Assembly (NCBI GenBank): GCA_034437515.1
Contig: DAOTTX010000139.1
Location: 1-40,213 of the forward strand
Length of the DNA: 40,213 nucleotides
Direction of reading: 5' to 3'
Source: DAOTTX01 sp034437515
GTDB taxonomy: Bacteria; Chloroflexota; Anaerolineae; Aggregatilineales; Phototrophicaceae
Below, piece after piece: positions 16,093 through 24,628 of this stretch; the stretch's first letter is position 1; each line of letters starts with the position of its first letter. The translations under genes and the position numbers were made by a program. The notes under the pieces were generated by a model. The model was not told the origin of the DNA. It worked only from the letters and a program-made list of their open reading frames with translations, and searched no databases.

Positions 16093-17001
16093 TCACGGTG
16101 AGGCATCCCGTGTGATCGGCGCGAGGTAGCGGACGAGGTCTTCTGCAAGTGTAGCTGTGCGTGTACGTGTCGCGTCGATAATGAGTTCCGCCGTCACCGG
16201 GATGTTATAGGTGACCTCGAAGGTCGCCAGTTCCGTCAGTGCCAGTACGATGTAAGTCGAGTCGATCAAGCGCCCGACCTGCACGCCCTGTTCACGCGCC
16301 TCGGCGCATTGCGGTAGATCAGGGTAGACCTCGGTATAAAATTCTTGCGCAAACACGGCGTAATCTTCCAGCAACGCAATTGATGTATCCACCTGATTGA
16401 AGCCTTCATCGACGCTGTCCCCTAATGCGATGTATCCCGTTACCACCTCACCGAGCAGCAGTTCAGCCGTTATCGTCTCGCTTTGTGTGCAGGTCAGCAG
16501 TGACAGTTCAGCCTCAAGCAGACGTTCCTCGCGTAGGGCGTCCAGCAAATCCGGCGCGGCGTCGTTGATCGTGCCGCGTTCCAGAAACAGCAGATCAGAA
16601 TATGCCTCGGTGATGTCGGTATCGCCTAAGTCACTGTGATAGCTGCCAATCTGCGCGAGTGACTTCAACACCACCTGCCGGTCAAAGAAAGTGCCGAGCA
16701 ACGTCCCTTGCCGGAAGGCCTCCGCACAATCCGGTAGTTCAGGGAAGATTTGCGTCCAGTAATTATAGGCAAGGGCTTCGTGAGCGGCGATGAGCTGCGT
16801 TTTCTGCGGGTCACCTTCGGGGACGGCTTCGAGCAGGCCGTCATAAGTAATCATCATCGGGGTGAGGGTCTCGATGATTGCGTCGTACTCGTCGTCGGTA
16901 CAGGTGCGGCTTAAAAGCGGGTCGGTATCATTATCATCCTGTGCAGCCAACACTGGGACGATCAAAGACAAAATCAGAAAGAAAGCGATAAATAAGCGCA
17001 T
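16093..17001 (-). CDS. secreted protein with a tandem-duplicated cysteine-containing domain, unknown function
   Basis: The 302-residue protein has a signal peptide (MRLFIAFFLILSLIVPVLAA). Two halves repeat: about 30-165 and 168-302. Each has an early Cys (Cys34, Cys171) and a second Cys in a shared motif, IFPELPDCAEAFRQG (Cys92) and VYPDLPQCAEAREQG (Cys232). Spacings are 58 and 61 residues, so each half probably carries one disulfide. The sequence is otherwise helical and acidic. I do not recognise a named family. AGGAT lies 6 nt before the ATG. It converges on mpgP and diverges from the MFS gene, so context says little. Confidence 0.75.
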   Translation of the reverse strand: MRLFIAFFLILSLIVPVLAAQDDNDTDPLLSRTCTDDEYDAIIETLTPMMITYDGLLEAVPEGDPQKTQLIAAHEALAYNYWTQIFPELPDCAEAFRQGTLLGTFFDRQVVLKSLAQIGSYHSDLGDTDITEAYSDLLFLERGTINDAAPDLLDALREERLLEAELSLLTCTQSETITAELLLGEVVTGYIALGDSVDEGFNQVDTSIALLEDYAVFAQEFYTEVYPDLPQCAEAREQGVQVGRLIDSTYIVLALTELATFEVTYNIPVTAELIIDATRTRTATLAEDLVRYLAPITRDASP

Positions 17002-17181
17002 TTTTTATCCTACTACTCGGAATGTCACAAGCGTATCTTAGCAATTTCCCCGCGCTGGCGATAGGTTGAGCGGCCCGTCAATGAAACCAATTCATCGGAT
17101 GCCAAACAAATGGTGCTACCTGGCTGTGATAGCATGAACCATGCGAATCAATTGCAAGTGTACCGAATAAGGATAACGCCC

Positions 17182-18519
17182 ATGCTGCTGCGCTTACGCC
17201 AACGAGCGCATGACCTCACACTTGAACCCTGGCAGCGCAACCTCATCGTCGTTTTTATCGCGCAAGTCTGCACCGCTATCGGTTTCTCGATCATTTTTCC
17301 GTTTTTGCCGTTGTACGTCAAAGACCTGGGCACCGAGACCAAAATTAGCATCGAGTTCTGGGCGGGGGCGGTGTTTTCCGCACAGGCCATCACCATGATG
17401 ATCGCCTCACCAATCTGGGGGGCGCTTGCCGACCGCTACGGGCGCAAGTTGATGTTACAACGGGCGATGTTCGGCGGGACGATCATCATCTTCTTAATGG
17501 CGTTCGTCCGTTCTGCTGAAGAACTGGTGCTCATCCGGGCGGTGCAGGGTTTGATTACGGGCACGGTCTCGGCGGCGAACGCATTGGTCGCCGCTTCCGC
17601 GCCCCGGCACCGGATGGGCTTCGCAATGGCGACCGTGCAGGTGGCGTTATGGTCGGGGGTGGCGCTCGGCCCGTTGATCGGCGGTGTGCTGGCGGATGCC
17701 TTCGGCTACCGGATGCCCTTTGTCATCACGGCGGGGATGTTGTTCATCGCCGGGTTGTTGATTCACTTCTTCGTTAAAGAGGATTTTCGACCGAAATCGT
17801 CCGAGGCCAGCGGTGGGCGTGGCTTCTTCGCAGAGTGGCGGCACATCATCGGCATGAAGGGCGTCCCGCAGACGTATATCATCCGGTTTATGTCGGGTCT
17901 TAGTCGTTCGATGATTATTCCGATTATGCCGCTGTTTGTGGTCGCGCTGCTGACCGGAGATGTCTTGACCATCGCCCCGCCGGAGAGCTTTTCCGACCTG
18001 ACGGTGACCGCCGCCCGCGTGGGCACGTTCACCGGGGTCGTCATCGGCATCGCTTCGGCGACCTCGACCTTCAGCGCGGTCTTTCTCGGTCGCCTGGGGG
18101 ATCGCATCGGGCACCGGTCGATCCTGGTCGGTTGTTCGCTGGCGTTGATCGGTATCTATCTACCCCAGGCGTTCGTCACCAATCCCTGGCAGTTGATCGG
18201 CTTACAGGCGTTGGCAGGGCTGGCAATCGGTGGCATCGTCGCCGCGCCGAGTGCGTTGCTGGCGCAATACACCGAACCGGGCGAAGAAGGCGCGGTCTAC
18301 GGGTTGGATAACTCCGTCGTCGCCGGGGCGCGTGCATTGGCCCCGTTAATCGGCGCGGGGATCGCGGTCTGGTTGGGGTTGCGGGCGACGTTCGTCATCC
18401 TCAGCGGGTCATTTTTTCTGGTCGCGTTGATCGGCCTGGTGCTGCTGCCCAACCACACACTGATGGAACGTGAAGAGTCCGAACAGGTCGGCGAGTTGCA
18501 ACCAACCGGCGCGGACTGA
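17182..18519 (+). CDS. MFS transporter, drug:H+ antiporter (DHA1) type
   Basis: The 445-residue polytopic protein has the MFS signature motif A, GALADRYGRKL (80-90), after membrane helix 2. A second-half counterpart is GRLGDRIGHRS, and the motif C-like ALGPLIGGVLADAFGYR is also present. About 12 helices fit the length. Closest in feel are MdtG/TetA-like exporters, so efflux of small amphipathic compounds driven by protons is the likely role. I chose ATG 17182 because AAGGA is 8 nt upstream and helix 1 follows; earlier ATGs at 17110 and 17134 have no ribosome binding site. The gene is alone, without an adjacent regulator. Confidence 0.88.
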   Translation: MLLRLRQRAHDLTLEPWQRNLIVVFIAQVCTAIGFSIIFPFLPLYVKDLGTETKISIEFWAGAVFSAQAITMMIASPIWGALADRYGRKLMLQRAMFGGTIIIFLMAFVRSAEELVLIRAVQGLITGTVSAANALVAASAPRHRMGFAMATVQVALWSGVALGPLIGGVLADAFGYRMPFVITAGMLFIAGLLIHFFVKEDFRPKSSEASGGRGFFAEWRHIIGMKGVPQTYIIRFMSGLSRSMIIPIMPLFVVALLTGDVLTIAPPESFSDLTVTAARVGTFTGVVIGIASATSTFSAVFLGRLGDRIGHRSILVGCSLALIGIYLPQAFVTNPWQLIGLQALAGLAIGGIVAAPSALLAQYTEPGEEGAVYGLDNSVVAGARALAPLIGAGIAVWLGLRATFVILSGSFFLVALIGLVLLPNHTLMEREESEQVGELQPTGAD

Positions 18520-18541
18520 TGGAGAAAATAAAACGGATTTA

Positions 18542-18578
18542 AATGATTTTACTCACTTTTAAGCAACACAAAATCATT
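18542..18578. terminator. weak AT-rich hairpin between convergent genes
   Basis: AATGATTTT (18542-18550) and AAAATCATT (18570-18578) pair over 9 bp with a 19-nt loop, between the MFS stop and the SbtA-like stop. The stem is AT-rich and the loop long, so this is only a candidate. Confidence 0.3.
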
Positions 18579-18607
18579 CAGGTTTGTTTTCATTTATCCA
18601 TGAGGCG

Positions 18608-19570
18608 TCACAAAATACCCGCGAACCATTGAGACAGCTCAAAGTAAATCGGCAAGCCGAAGGTCAGGTTGAACGGGAAGGTGATGACCAGCGCGGCGGT
18701 CAGGGCGAGGCTGACGTTCGCCTCTCGGATGTTGCTTTCAACCACTGCCGGGGCGGTGATGTATGATGCGCTCGCCGCCAGTGTGCTAAGGATCATCGTA
18801 CCGCCGACGGACAGCCCGGCTAATGTGCCTATCGCCGCGCCGAGTGTGGCATGTAGCAACGGCATCAGCAGACTGAAAACCAGCAGCGGCACCCCGACCT
18901 TCAGCACTTCCTCTAACTTTCTGCCGACCTGTGTGCCCATTTCCAGCAGAAATAACGTGAGGAAACCGGCGAACAAATCCACGAAGAACGGCGCGACCTG
19001 TTCATAGCCTTCTTCGCCGGAGATAAAGCCGATTACAACGCCACCACCCAGCAGCAGAAAGCTCTTGCCGGTCAGCGCGGAACTCAGCACGGTTGGTAGT
19101 GACTGTTTCGTATCACCGAGGAAGCGGCTGGCGATGACTAACCCGACCGCCACCGCTGGGATCTCCATGATGACGTACATGGTCGGCATGAAGCCCTCGA
19201 AGCCCTCACCGACTTCGTTTAAAAAGGTCACACATGCGCTCAACGTCACCGCAGAGACCGCGCCGAAGTGCAACCCGATTGACACGGCGTCCGCGAGTTT
19301 GACAAAATTTCGCAGCACGAAAAACGACCAGATCGGGATGAGCGCACCGAGTAACATCGCGCCCGCCGCCGCGCCCCAGAAGTTGGCGAGCGGGGAGCGT
19401 GCCAGGTCAAAGCCCCCTTTGAGGCCGATTGCAAACAGCAGGTAAATCGAAATGATGCTGTAAACTTGTTCGGGGATTTTTAGATCACTTTTGACGCGCA
19501 CTGCGATGATGCCAAGCACAAAGCTCAGCACCATAGGGGAAAGGATATTCAGACGTAAGATGTCGAGCAT
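18608..19570 (-). CDS. SbtA-like sodium-dependent bicarbonate transporter family permease
   Basis: The 320-residue protein consists of about ten membrane helices. Recognisable family blocks are LFAIGLKGGFDLA near the first quarter, GLHFGAVSAVTLSACVTFL in the middle, and LAASASYITAPAVV with ALVITFPFNLTFGLP near the end. These match the DUF897/SbtA group. In cyanobacteria SbtA takes up bicarbonate with sodium and is regulated by a PII-like SbtB. No SbtB-like gene is adjacent here, and non-cyanobacterial members are less well tested, so the substrate is inferred. The start has no strong Shine-Dalgarno sequence. It converges on the MFS gene. Confidence 0.85.
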   Translation of the reverse strand: MLDILRLNILSPMVLSFVLGIIAVRVKSDLKIPEQVYSIISIYLLFAIGLKGGFDLARSPLANFWGAAAGAMLLGALIPIWSFFVLRNFVKLADAVSIGLHFGAVSAVTLSACVTFLNEVGEGFEGFMPTMYVIMEIPAVAVGLVIASRFLGDTKQSLPTVLSSALTGKSFLLLGGGVVIGFISGEEGYEQVAPFFVDLFAGFLTLFLLEMGTQVGRKLEEVLKVGVPLLVFSLLMPLLHATLGAAIGTLAGLSVGGTMILSTLAASASYITAPAVVESNIREANVSLALTAALVITFPFNLTFGLPIYFELSQWFAGIL

Positions 19571-19649
19571 GACGCAACTTTCGACTGCTTGGGATCAAAG
19601 TCACAAGCATACCAACATTTGACGCCCGTTGCAGCCTTTTGCCCGGAAC

Positions 19650-20453
19650 CTATCGCCCTTGCTGCTGTGCATCCTCGTCGTCCTGATAGGCGAGGAGTTC
19701 ATCGAGCGACATATTCCCTGGTCGGCTTTCGACCATGATCGCCCGTAATTCGTTGCTGATCTCGCCGTCTTCGCCGATGTGCCGGTTGAAGGGGTCGGCG
19801 TTTCCTTCGACGCTCGTCCAGCTAAAGACATGCCGTGAAAGCACGGTGCCATCAGCGGTGACGCGCAGTTCCCAGTTGCCGACCGCGTTCGCTTCGTCGT
19901 GGATGGGCATTCGCCCGGAGGGGCTAATCAGATTGCGCCCCCGTTGCAGGTCGTGTAAGTCCTCATGGACGAAAACGCGGTCGCCGTTGCCGTCGAATAT
20001 CTCAAATTTCAGCCGTCCGCGGGCCGTGACGGGCACTCGGACTTCGATGAACGGCTGGATGTAGTCAGCATTATCGGGGATGTCGAGGTTGCGGCAGATC
20101 GACGGGTCATCGTCACTGCTGAACGTGATGAGGCCGATGTCGGTAGTGAGTACCTGCACGTTGTCGGGGTCGAGGCCAGCACGTCGCACTGCCCGCAGCG
20201 CATGTTGGTGGATCTGCTCAGCAGCACGGGGACGTTCGCGGCGTACCGGGCGCGGGCGTTCGGCAATCTCGCGTGAGCGTGAGGTCTGTCGTTCGTTGAT
20301 TTGTTCTTCTTTATTTTCCCGCGTGAAGTAGATCAACGCGAAAATGCCCAGTAACACAAACAGTGCCGGAGCATTTTCGACCAGCGCGGCAAACAGCACG
20401 ATGCCGATCAACCCCATGACAATTTTTTCGTTGGTGGAGCGTCCTTCAAACAT
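19650..20453 (-). CDS. membrane-anchored beta-rich protein, paralogue 1 of a tandem pair
   Basis: The protein has 267 residues, with two short membrane helices (about 11-26 and 28-43) and then a charged Arg/Glu linker (RENKEEQINERQTSRSREI). The soluble part has DPDNVQVLTTDIGLITFSSDD, LKFEIFDGNGDRVFVHEDL and GNWELRVTADGTVLSRHVF, which look like an immunoglobulin-like beta sandwich. It ends in MSLDELLAYQ (248-257) plus an acidic tail. Its neighbour is homologous over the whole length and starts only 3 nt upstream. No family name is known to me. The helical hairpin leaves both termini on the same side, probably cytoplasmic. Confidence 0.72.
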   Translation of the reverse strand: MFEGRSTNEKIVMGLIGIVLFAALVENAPALFVLLGIFALIYFTRENKEEQINERQTSRSREIAERPRPVRRERPRAAEQIHQHALRAVRRAGLDPDNVQVLTTDIGLITFSSDDDPSICRNLDIPDNADYIQPFIEVRVPVTARGRLKFEIFDGNGDRVFVHEDLHDLQRGRNLISPSGRMPIHDEANAVGNWELRVTADGTVLSRHVFSWTSVEGNADPFNRHIGEDGEISNELRAIMVESRPGNMSLDELLAYQDDEDAQQQGR

Positions 20454-20456
20454 AGT

Positions 20457-21248
20457 TTAGCCTCGACCGTTGCCGTTCTGTTTGCGAAGCAAGTCTTCTA
20501 GTGACATCGGTGCGTCATCGTCATCATCATCATCGTCGTGGTCGTCGGAACTGGTCACGTAGTATTCACCGCGCAGCCGTCGCACGCGGGTGTCTTCCGA
20601 GGCGGTCAGGTTGAAGTTATGCACGGCAACCAGCACCCCATCGACGTGGACACGCAAGTCCCAATCACCCAAACCGGCGATGTGGTCGTTCCCGGCGAGT
20701 GGCAGGTGAGTATCTGCGAGGATATTCATCTCGCCATCGCGCAGAAAGACGCGCATTTCTTTAACGTATTGTTCCGCGCCGTTCTGGTCGATGACCTCAA
20801 AGCGCAGGTTGCTGTGACGCTCGGCTTCTTCCGGCGGCACATTGATTGTGACGAACGGACGCATCCCGTCGTCGTCTTTGGAGATGGTGCGGGTACGGCG
20901 CATGGTCAGGCCGTCCGCGCCGTTTTGTGAGGCGATCACACCGACATCAACCACCTGCACATCCGGGTCAAGATAACCGGGGCGGCTACTGGCACGGGCG
21001 ATGGCCTCACGCGCTGCCGGACTCATGCGTGAACGGTTCAGGGGCGAAGCCTGTTGGAGTGCATCCATAATATTGGTATTGGCGGTAAGCGCGCTGAAGT
21101 CGATAAACGTCGCCAACACGACCAGCGTAAACAGGCCGATAAAAAATGCTTGTATTTCTGTGCCGATGTTGCTGGAAAGCAATACCAACGCCATCAGGAT
21201 GGACATCGCGGCGAGCCAGATTGTATTACGTGGTTGAAAGCGGATCAT
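20457..21248 (-). CDS. membrane-anchored beta-rich protein, paralogue 2 of a tandem pair
   Basis: The 263-residue protein shares its layout with the downstream paralogue: two membrane helices (about 10-26, 31-50), DPDVQVVDVGVIASQNG, LRFEVIDQNGAEQYVKEM and GDWDLRVHVDGVLVAVHNF. The last part has a run of aspartates (SSDDHDDDDDDDD) and then MSLEDLLRKQ (248-257). The Asp run is coded by a GAT/GAC microsatellite (about 20516-20540). The conserved MSL(D/E)(D/E)LL tail in two otherwise diverged proteins suggests a binding motif. I chose ATG 21248 because it matches the paralogue in length; a GTG at 21299 is an alternative. First gene of a two-gene operon. Confidence 0.72.
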   Translation of the reverse strand: MIRFQPRNTIWLAAMSILMALVLLSSNIGTEIQAFFIGLFTLVVLATFIDFSALTANTNIMDALQQASPLNRSRMSPAAREAIARASSRPGYLDPDVQVVDVGVIASQNGADGLTMRRTRTISKDDDGMRPFVTINVPPEEAERHSNLRFEVIDQNGAEQYVKEMRVFLRDGEMNILADTHLPLAGNDHIAGLGDWDLRVHVDGVLVAVHNFNLTASEDTRVRRLRGEYYVTSSDDHDDDDDDDDAPMSLEDLLRKQNGNGRG

Positions 21249-21314
21249 CGATCGTTGTTCCGTAATCTCAAGATTAAACGTGTTATTCGGTAGAACCACA
21301 GAATAGCGTGGACA

Positions 21315-21400
21315 GACAATTTTGTCGAACGCGGACGCTAAAAATGGCGTCCTTGCGGATTATAGAGCGTGTGTAGTGTAGGACAGTATTTTTGCTGTCC
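21315..21400. promoter_or_regulatory. cluster of three small palindromes upstream of the paralogue operon
   Basis: GACAATTTTGTC (21315-21326) is a perfect 12-bp palindrome. GGACGC/GCGTCC (21333-21352) and GGACAG/CTGTCC (21381-21400) are 6-bp stems with 8-nt loops. They lie between rsmA and the operon start. Their sequences are related (GGACxx). They may be leader structures or protein-binding sites; no T-run supports termination. Confidence 0.4.
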
Positions 21401-21463
21401 GCCTTATCAACACCCGCTTCCACGCTGTTGTGTGGCCTACCTGTTATTTTATTATACGCCAAA

Positions 21464-22297
21464 TCAGGTCGAAGGTTGCATCGCCATGTAGACCCGCGCA
21501 AGTGCGGCCCATTCCGCAATCGTTAGTGTTTCGGCGCGGCGTGTCGCGTCGATGCCGGCCTGTTCGAGCAAGCCCCCGGCGATCTTCGACTTGATGCCCA
21601 AGCCACCGCCGAGCGAATTCTTCAACTGCTTGCGCTTCTGGCTAAAGCCCGCCTTCACCACCTGAAAGAACAGGTCGCTATCCGGCACATCGACGATAGG
21701 ATCGTCGTACAGATCCACACGCAGCACCGCGCTATCGACGTCCGGGCGAGGCCAGAACACACCGGGATTCAGCTTGGTGATGATCTCCGGTTCGCCGTAG
21801 AACTGCACACTGACCGCCAGCAGGCTCATATCGCCCGGTTCCGCGACGATGCGCTGGGCGACTTCGTACTGCATGGTCAGCACCAGACGCTTGGGGCGGC
21901 GGTGGCGATCCAGCAATTGCCGGATGATTTTACTGGTGATGTAGTAGGGCATATTGGCGACCACGATAAAATCGCGTGCGCCGACCAACTGCAACACATC
22001 CACCTGTAGGAAGTCCTCGAACATCAACACGACATTGCTATGCTGCGCCAGTTCGATCTCTAAGACCGGGCGCAGGCTCTCGTCAATCTCAATGCTGATG
22101 ACGTTACGGGCTTTTTCCGCCAGTCGTTTGGTGAGTGTGCCCGTCCCCGTGCCGATCTCGATGACGGTATCATCCGGCATGATTTCAGCGGTATTGACGA
22201 TTTTCTCCAGCGTGTTTGGGTCATGCAGGAAGTTTTGACCGAGGCTTTTTTTGGGATGAAGTTCGAAATGGTCGAGTAAGGCTCTGGGGTTGGTCAT
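21464..22297 (-). CDS. rsmA: 16S rRNA (adenine1518-N6/adenine1519-N6) dimethyltransferase
   Basis: This 277-residue KsgA-family enzyme dimethylates two adjacent adenines in helix 45 of 16S rRNA using S-adenosylmethionine. Visible are KKSLGQNFLHD (16-26), the SAM-binding EIGTGTGTLT (47-56), the acidic ISIEID (67-72) and the catalytic NMPYYI (115-120, usually NLPYYI). FGEPEII-like and FWPRPDVDSAVLR blocks follow, then the helical C-terminal domain. Length is standard. GAGG is 8 nt before the ATG. It diverges from rdgB over a 95-nt spacer. Confidence 0.96.
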   Translation of the reverse strand: MTNPRALLDHFELHPKKSLGQNFLHDPNTLEKIVNTAEIMPDDTVIEIGTGTGTLTKRLAEKARNVISIEIDESLRPVLEIELAQHSNVVLMFEDFLQVDVLQLVGARDFIVVANMPYYITSKIIRQLLDRHRRPKRLVLTMQYEVAQRIVAEPGDMSLLAVSVQFYGEPEIITKLNPGVFWPRPDVDSAVLRVDLYDDPIVDVPDSDLFFQVVKAGFSQKRKQLKNSLGGGLGIKSKIAGGLLEQAGIDATRRAETLTIAEWAALARVYMAMQPST

Positions 22298-22392
22298 GCG
22301 GCACCCTCTTTAGATTGGCGTGGATTGGGTTCCCATTATAAAGGCTAGACGGTAAGATGGAACCTTGAGCCACGACGAGACAGGGGGACGTT

Positions 22393-22995
22393 ATGGAAAT
22401 TCTCATTGCCACCACGAACAAAGGCAAACACCGTGAATACGCGACGTTATTCGCCGGTCTGCCGGTGACGTTACTCACCTTAGATGATGTTGGCCTGGGC
22501 ACGCTGGATGTCGAGGAAACGGGCGACACTTTTCATGAGAACGCGGCAATCAAAGCACGGGCATACGCGAAGGCCAGCGGCAAGCACGCCCTCGCCGATG
22601 ACAGCGGCCTGTGTGTCGATGCGCTGGGTGGTGCGCCGGGGGTGCAATCCGCACGCTACGGCGGCCCCGGCCTGGACGACGCCGGGCGGCGGCAGAAATT
22701 GCTGGCGGCGTTAAAAGACACCCCGGACAACGCACGCGGGGCCTTCTTTACCTGTGTGATCGCGCTGGCAGACCCGCAAACGGACGAGTGTATCTATGCC
22801 GGGGGACGCTGCACCGGTCGTATCATCCGTGAGCAGCGCGACGACGGGCACGGCTTCGGCTACGACCCGATCTTCGTACCCCAGGGGTATGACCGGACAT
22901 TTGCGCAAATCCCCAAAGCGGAGAAGAATAAGATCAGCCATCGTGGGGTGGCGGCGCAGCGGTTCATGCCGGAATTGCATAAGCTGTTAGGGTGA
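22393..22995 (+). CDS. rdgB: XTP/dITP pyrophosphatase (non-canonical purine NTP pyrophosphatase)
   Basis: This 200-residue HAM1/RdgB-family enzyme hydrolyses dITP, ITP and XTP to the monophosphate and keeps deaminated purines out of nucleic acids. Motifs are complete: ATTNKGK (6-12), ENAAIKARAYA (49-59), ADDSGL (68-73, catalytic Asp), GFGYDPIF and SHRGVAA near the C-terminus. GGGGGACGTT precedes the ATG. It is divergent from rsmA. The next gene on the same strand starts 92 nt later with its own ribosome binding site. Confidence 0.95.
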   Translation: MEILIATTNKGKHREYATLFAGLPVTLLTLDDVGLGTLDVEETGDTFHENAAIKARAYAKASGKHALADDSGLCVDALGGAPGVQSARYGGPGLDDAGRRQKLLAALKDTPDNARGAFFTCVIALADPQTDECIYAGGRCTGRIIREQRDDGHGFGYDPIFVPQGYDRTFAQIPKAEKNKISHRGVAAQRFMPELHKLLG

Positions 22996-23087
22996 ATTTT
23001 GTGCGCAATGCCGATTCCATCTGACCGCGTTGTATCTTAAAATGACCGTTTGGCGCACCACGTAACATCAGATGAGGAACCAACCGT

Positions 23088-23936
23088 ATGATTTTCTACG
23101 TTGACGGACAATTTATCGACTCAGAGAATGCGACCATCCCCATAACCGACCTCGCCGTGCTGCGCGGTTACGGTGTGTTCGACTTTATGCGTACTTATAA
23201 CGGCGAACCATTCCATCTGGATCAGCACATTGCCCGGTTGTTTCGCTCCGCGGAGGAACTCGGCATGGCGATGCCCTGGACGCAGCAGGAAGTCATTGAC
23301 ATTGTTATGCAGACGGTCGCCAAGAACACGCTAGACGAATGCAATGTGCGGATCGTGGTCACGGGCGGTGAGTCGTTGGATTTCATCACGCCGGAGGAAA
23401 AGCCGCGCCTCGCGGTGCTGGTCACCCCGGCAAGCCCCCCCGCCGCGCATTACTACACCGACGGCGCGAAGATCATCACCGTGCGTGAATCACGCTATCT
23501 GCCGCTTGCCAAGAGTTTGAATTACATCCCGGCGATCCGGGCGTTGAAGGTGGCGCGGCAGGTCGGCGCGGTCGAGGCGATTTACGTCGATGACGAGTCT
23601 CACGCGCTGGAAGGTACGACGACCAACCTGTTCGCGTTCTTTGATGGCACCCTGGTCACACCAGATGCGGGTATTCTGCCGGGGATCACGCGGCAGGTCG
23701 TTCTCGATCTTGTTGATGGGGTTTACCCGGTGGAAATCCGCCCGTTGACGCTCGATGTGTTGTATCAAGCCGATGAGGTCTTCATCAGTGCGAGTAACAA
23801 ACAGGTGATGCCGGTGGTACAGGTCGATGACACGGTCATTGGTGACGGCAAACCGGGCGCACATACCCGGCGTGTGATGGCACTGTTCGGTGAGCATACC
23901 GGTGTGCCGCTGCCCATGCCGCAAGCCGGAGATTAA
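23088..23936 (+). CDS. class IV aminotransferase (branched-chain / D-amino-acid transaminase type)
   Basis: The 282-residue PLP enzyme has fold-type IV features: LRGYGVFDFMRTYNG near the start, the PLP lysine Lys142 in AKSLNY, and EGTTTN (175-180) whose Glu binds the pyridine nitrogen. LPGITRQ and the late phosphate-binding SASNKQVMPV are also present. These fit BCAT, D-amino-acid transaminase and 4-amino-4-deoxychorismate lyase alike. The lysine context KSLNY resembles that of D-alanine transaminase, but sequence alone does not decide. A D-aminopeptidase gene nearby makes D-amino-acid use conceivable. AGGA lies 9 nt before the ATG. It converges on the minus-strand operon with a 1-nt gap. Confidence 0.85.
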   Translation: MIFYVDGQFIDSENATIPITDLAVLRGYGVFDFMRTYNGEPFHLDQHIARLFRSAEELGMAMPWTQQEVIDIVMQTVAKNTLDECNVRIVVTGGESLDFITPEEKPRLAVLVTPASPPAAHYYTDGAKIITVRESRYLPLAKSLNYIPAIRALKVARQVGAVEAIYVDDESHALEGTTTNLFAFFDGTLVTPDAGILPGITRQVVLDLVDGVYPVEIRPLTLDVLYQADEVFISASNKQVMPVVQVDDTVIGDGKPGAHTRRVMALFGEHTGVPLPMPQAGD

Positions 23937-23937
23937 C

Positions 23938-24465
23938 TCACTGTCGCGCCGCCCAACCACCCAGTACGCCGCTCATATCCACACGCACATCGAGCGAGCC
24001 GATAAACCGCTGGATGACCAAACGTGAGTACGCATTGCAGATCGTCAATGTGAGAAAGAACGTCACCAACATGGCGAAGGCGGTCGCACCGCCGCCGACA
24101 TTACCCGCGCGCGCCAGCAGCAAAATGATCGCCGTGAGCGCCCCGGCGTTGACCATCCCCATGAACATCTGATAGGTGCCGGTGGGCAGCAGCCACAAAT
24201 ACCAGGCCTGCGGCGGCACCGGGCCGTCGTGATCGGCTGTGTAGAAAGTGCCGTACAGGTCGGGCAGCACGGCCTCGACAGCGGTCATCTGTTGGTGACG
24301 CAGCGCATCCAGCGCACGGGCGAAGCGTGCCGTGTGCCCGTAGCGCCCGGAAATGGCGCTCAGGTACACCGTGCCGACCAACGTGGCAAAGAATAACAGC
24401 ACGATCAACACACCGTTGTTCAACGCGCCATCGTTTTCCACGATGAAGACGATCACACCGACCAC
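23938..24465 (-). CDS. hypothetical three-helix membrane protein, last gene of the propeller/peptidase operon
   Basis: The 175-residue protein has membrane segments at about 17-39, 98-120 and 125-150. A soluble loop of about 55 residues contains RFARALDALRHQQMTAVEAVLPDLYGTFY, probably helical. I recognise no family. The GTG at 24465 is the only reasonable start: an in-frame stop (the TAA of the preceding gene) lies just 18 nt upstream and the next Met comes after residue 55. There is no clear Shine-Dalgarno site, so reinitiation from the 44-residue gene upstream is likely. It ends 1 nt from the convergent aminotransferase stop. Confidence 0.65.
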   Translation of the reverse strand: MVGVIVFIVENDGALNNGVLIVLLFFATLVGTVYLSAISGRYGHTARFARALDALRHQQMTAVEAVLPDLYGTFYTADHDGPVPPQAWYLWLLPTGTYQMFMGMVNAGALTAIILLLARAGNVGGGATAFAMLVTFFLTLTICNAYSRLVIQRFIGSLDVRVDMSGVLGGWAARQ

Positions 24466-24483
24466 CGCCGTTAAAAATGTCAG

Positions 24484-24618
24484 TTAGAAGTTAAACACAT
24501 TCTGGATGCCGCTATGTGCATCCAGATAGAGGGCTTGCAGCCGGTTGATCTCCTCACTGAGCAGTTGATACTGTCGGTCGGTGATCGGTGGCGGTGCTGT
24601 GGTGTTCTCGTCGGTCAT
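24484..24618 (-). CDS. 44-residue hypothetical protein in the propeller/peptidase operon
   Basis: A short gene with a strong ribosome binding site: GAGGGG lies 5 nt before the ATG at 24618, inside the 10-nt gap after the D-aminopeptidase gene. The product is a Thr/Pro-rich start (MTDENTTAPPP) followed by one amphipathic helix (TDRQYQLLSEEINRLQALYL). It has no membrane segment or cysteine. The helix could be a coiled-coil partner of a neighbouring operon product; this is inference. The same frame is open upstream to 24720, but that part overlaps the preceding gene and has no ribosome binding site. Confidence 0.65.
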   Translation of the reverse strand: MTDENTTAPPPITDRQYQLLSEEINRLQALYLDAHSGIQNVFNF

Positions 24619-24628
24619 GTTTATCCCC

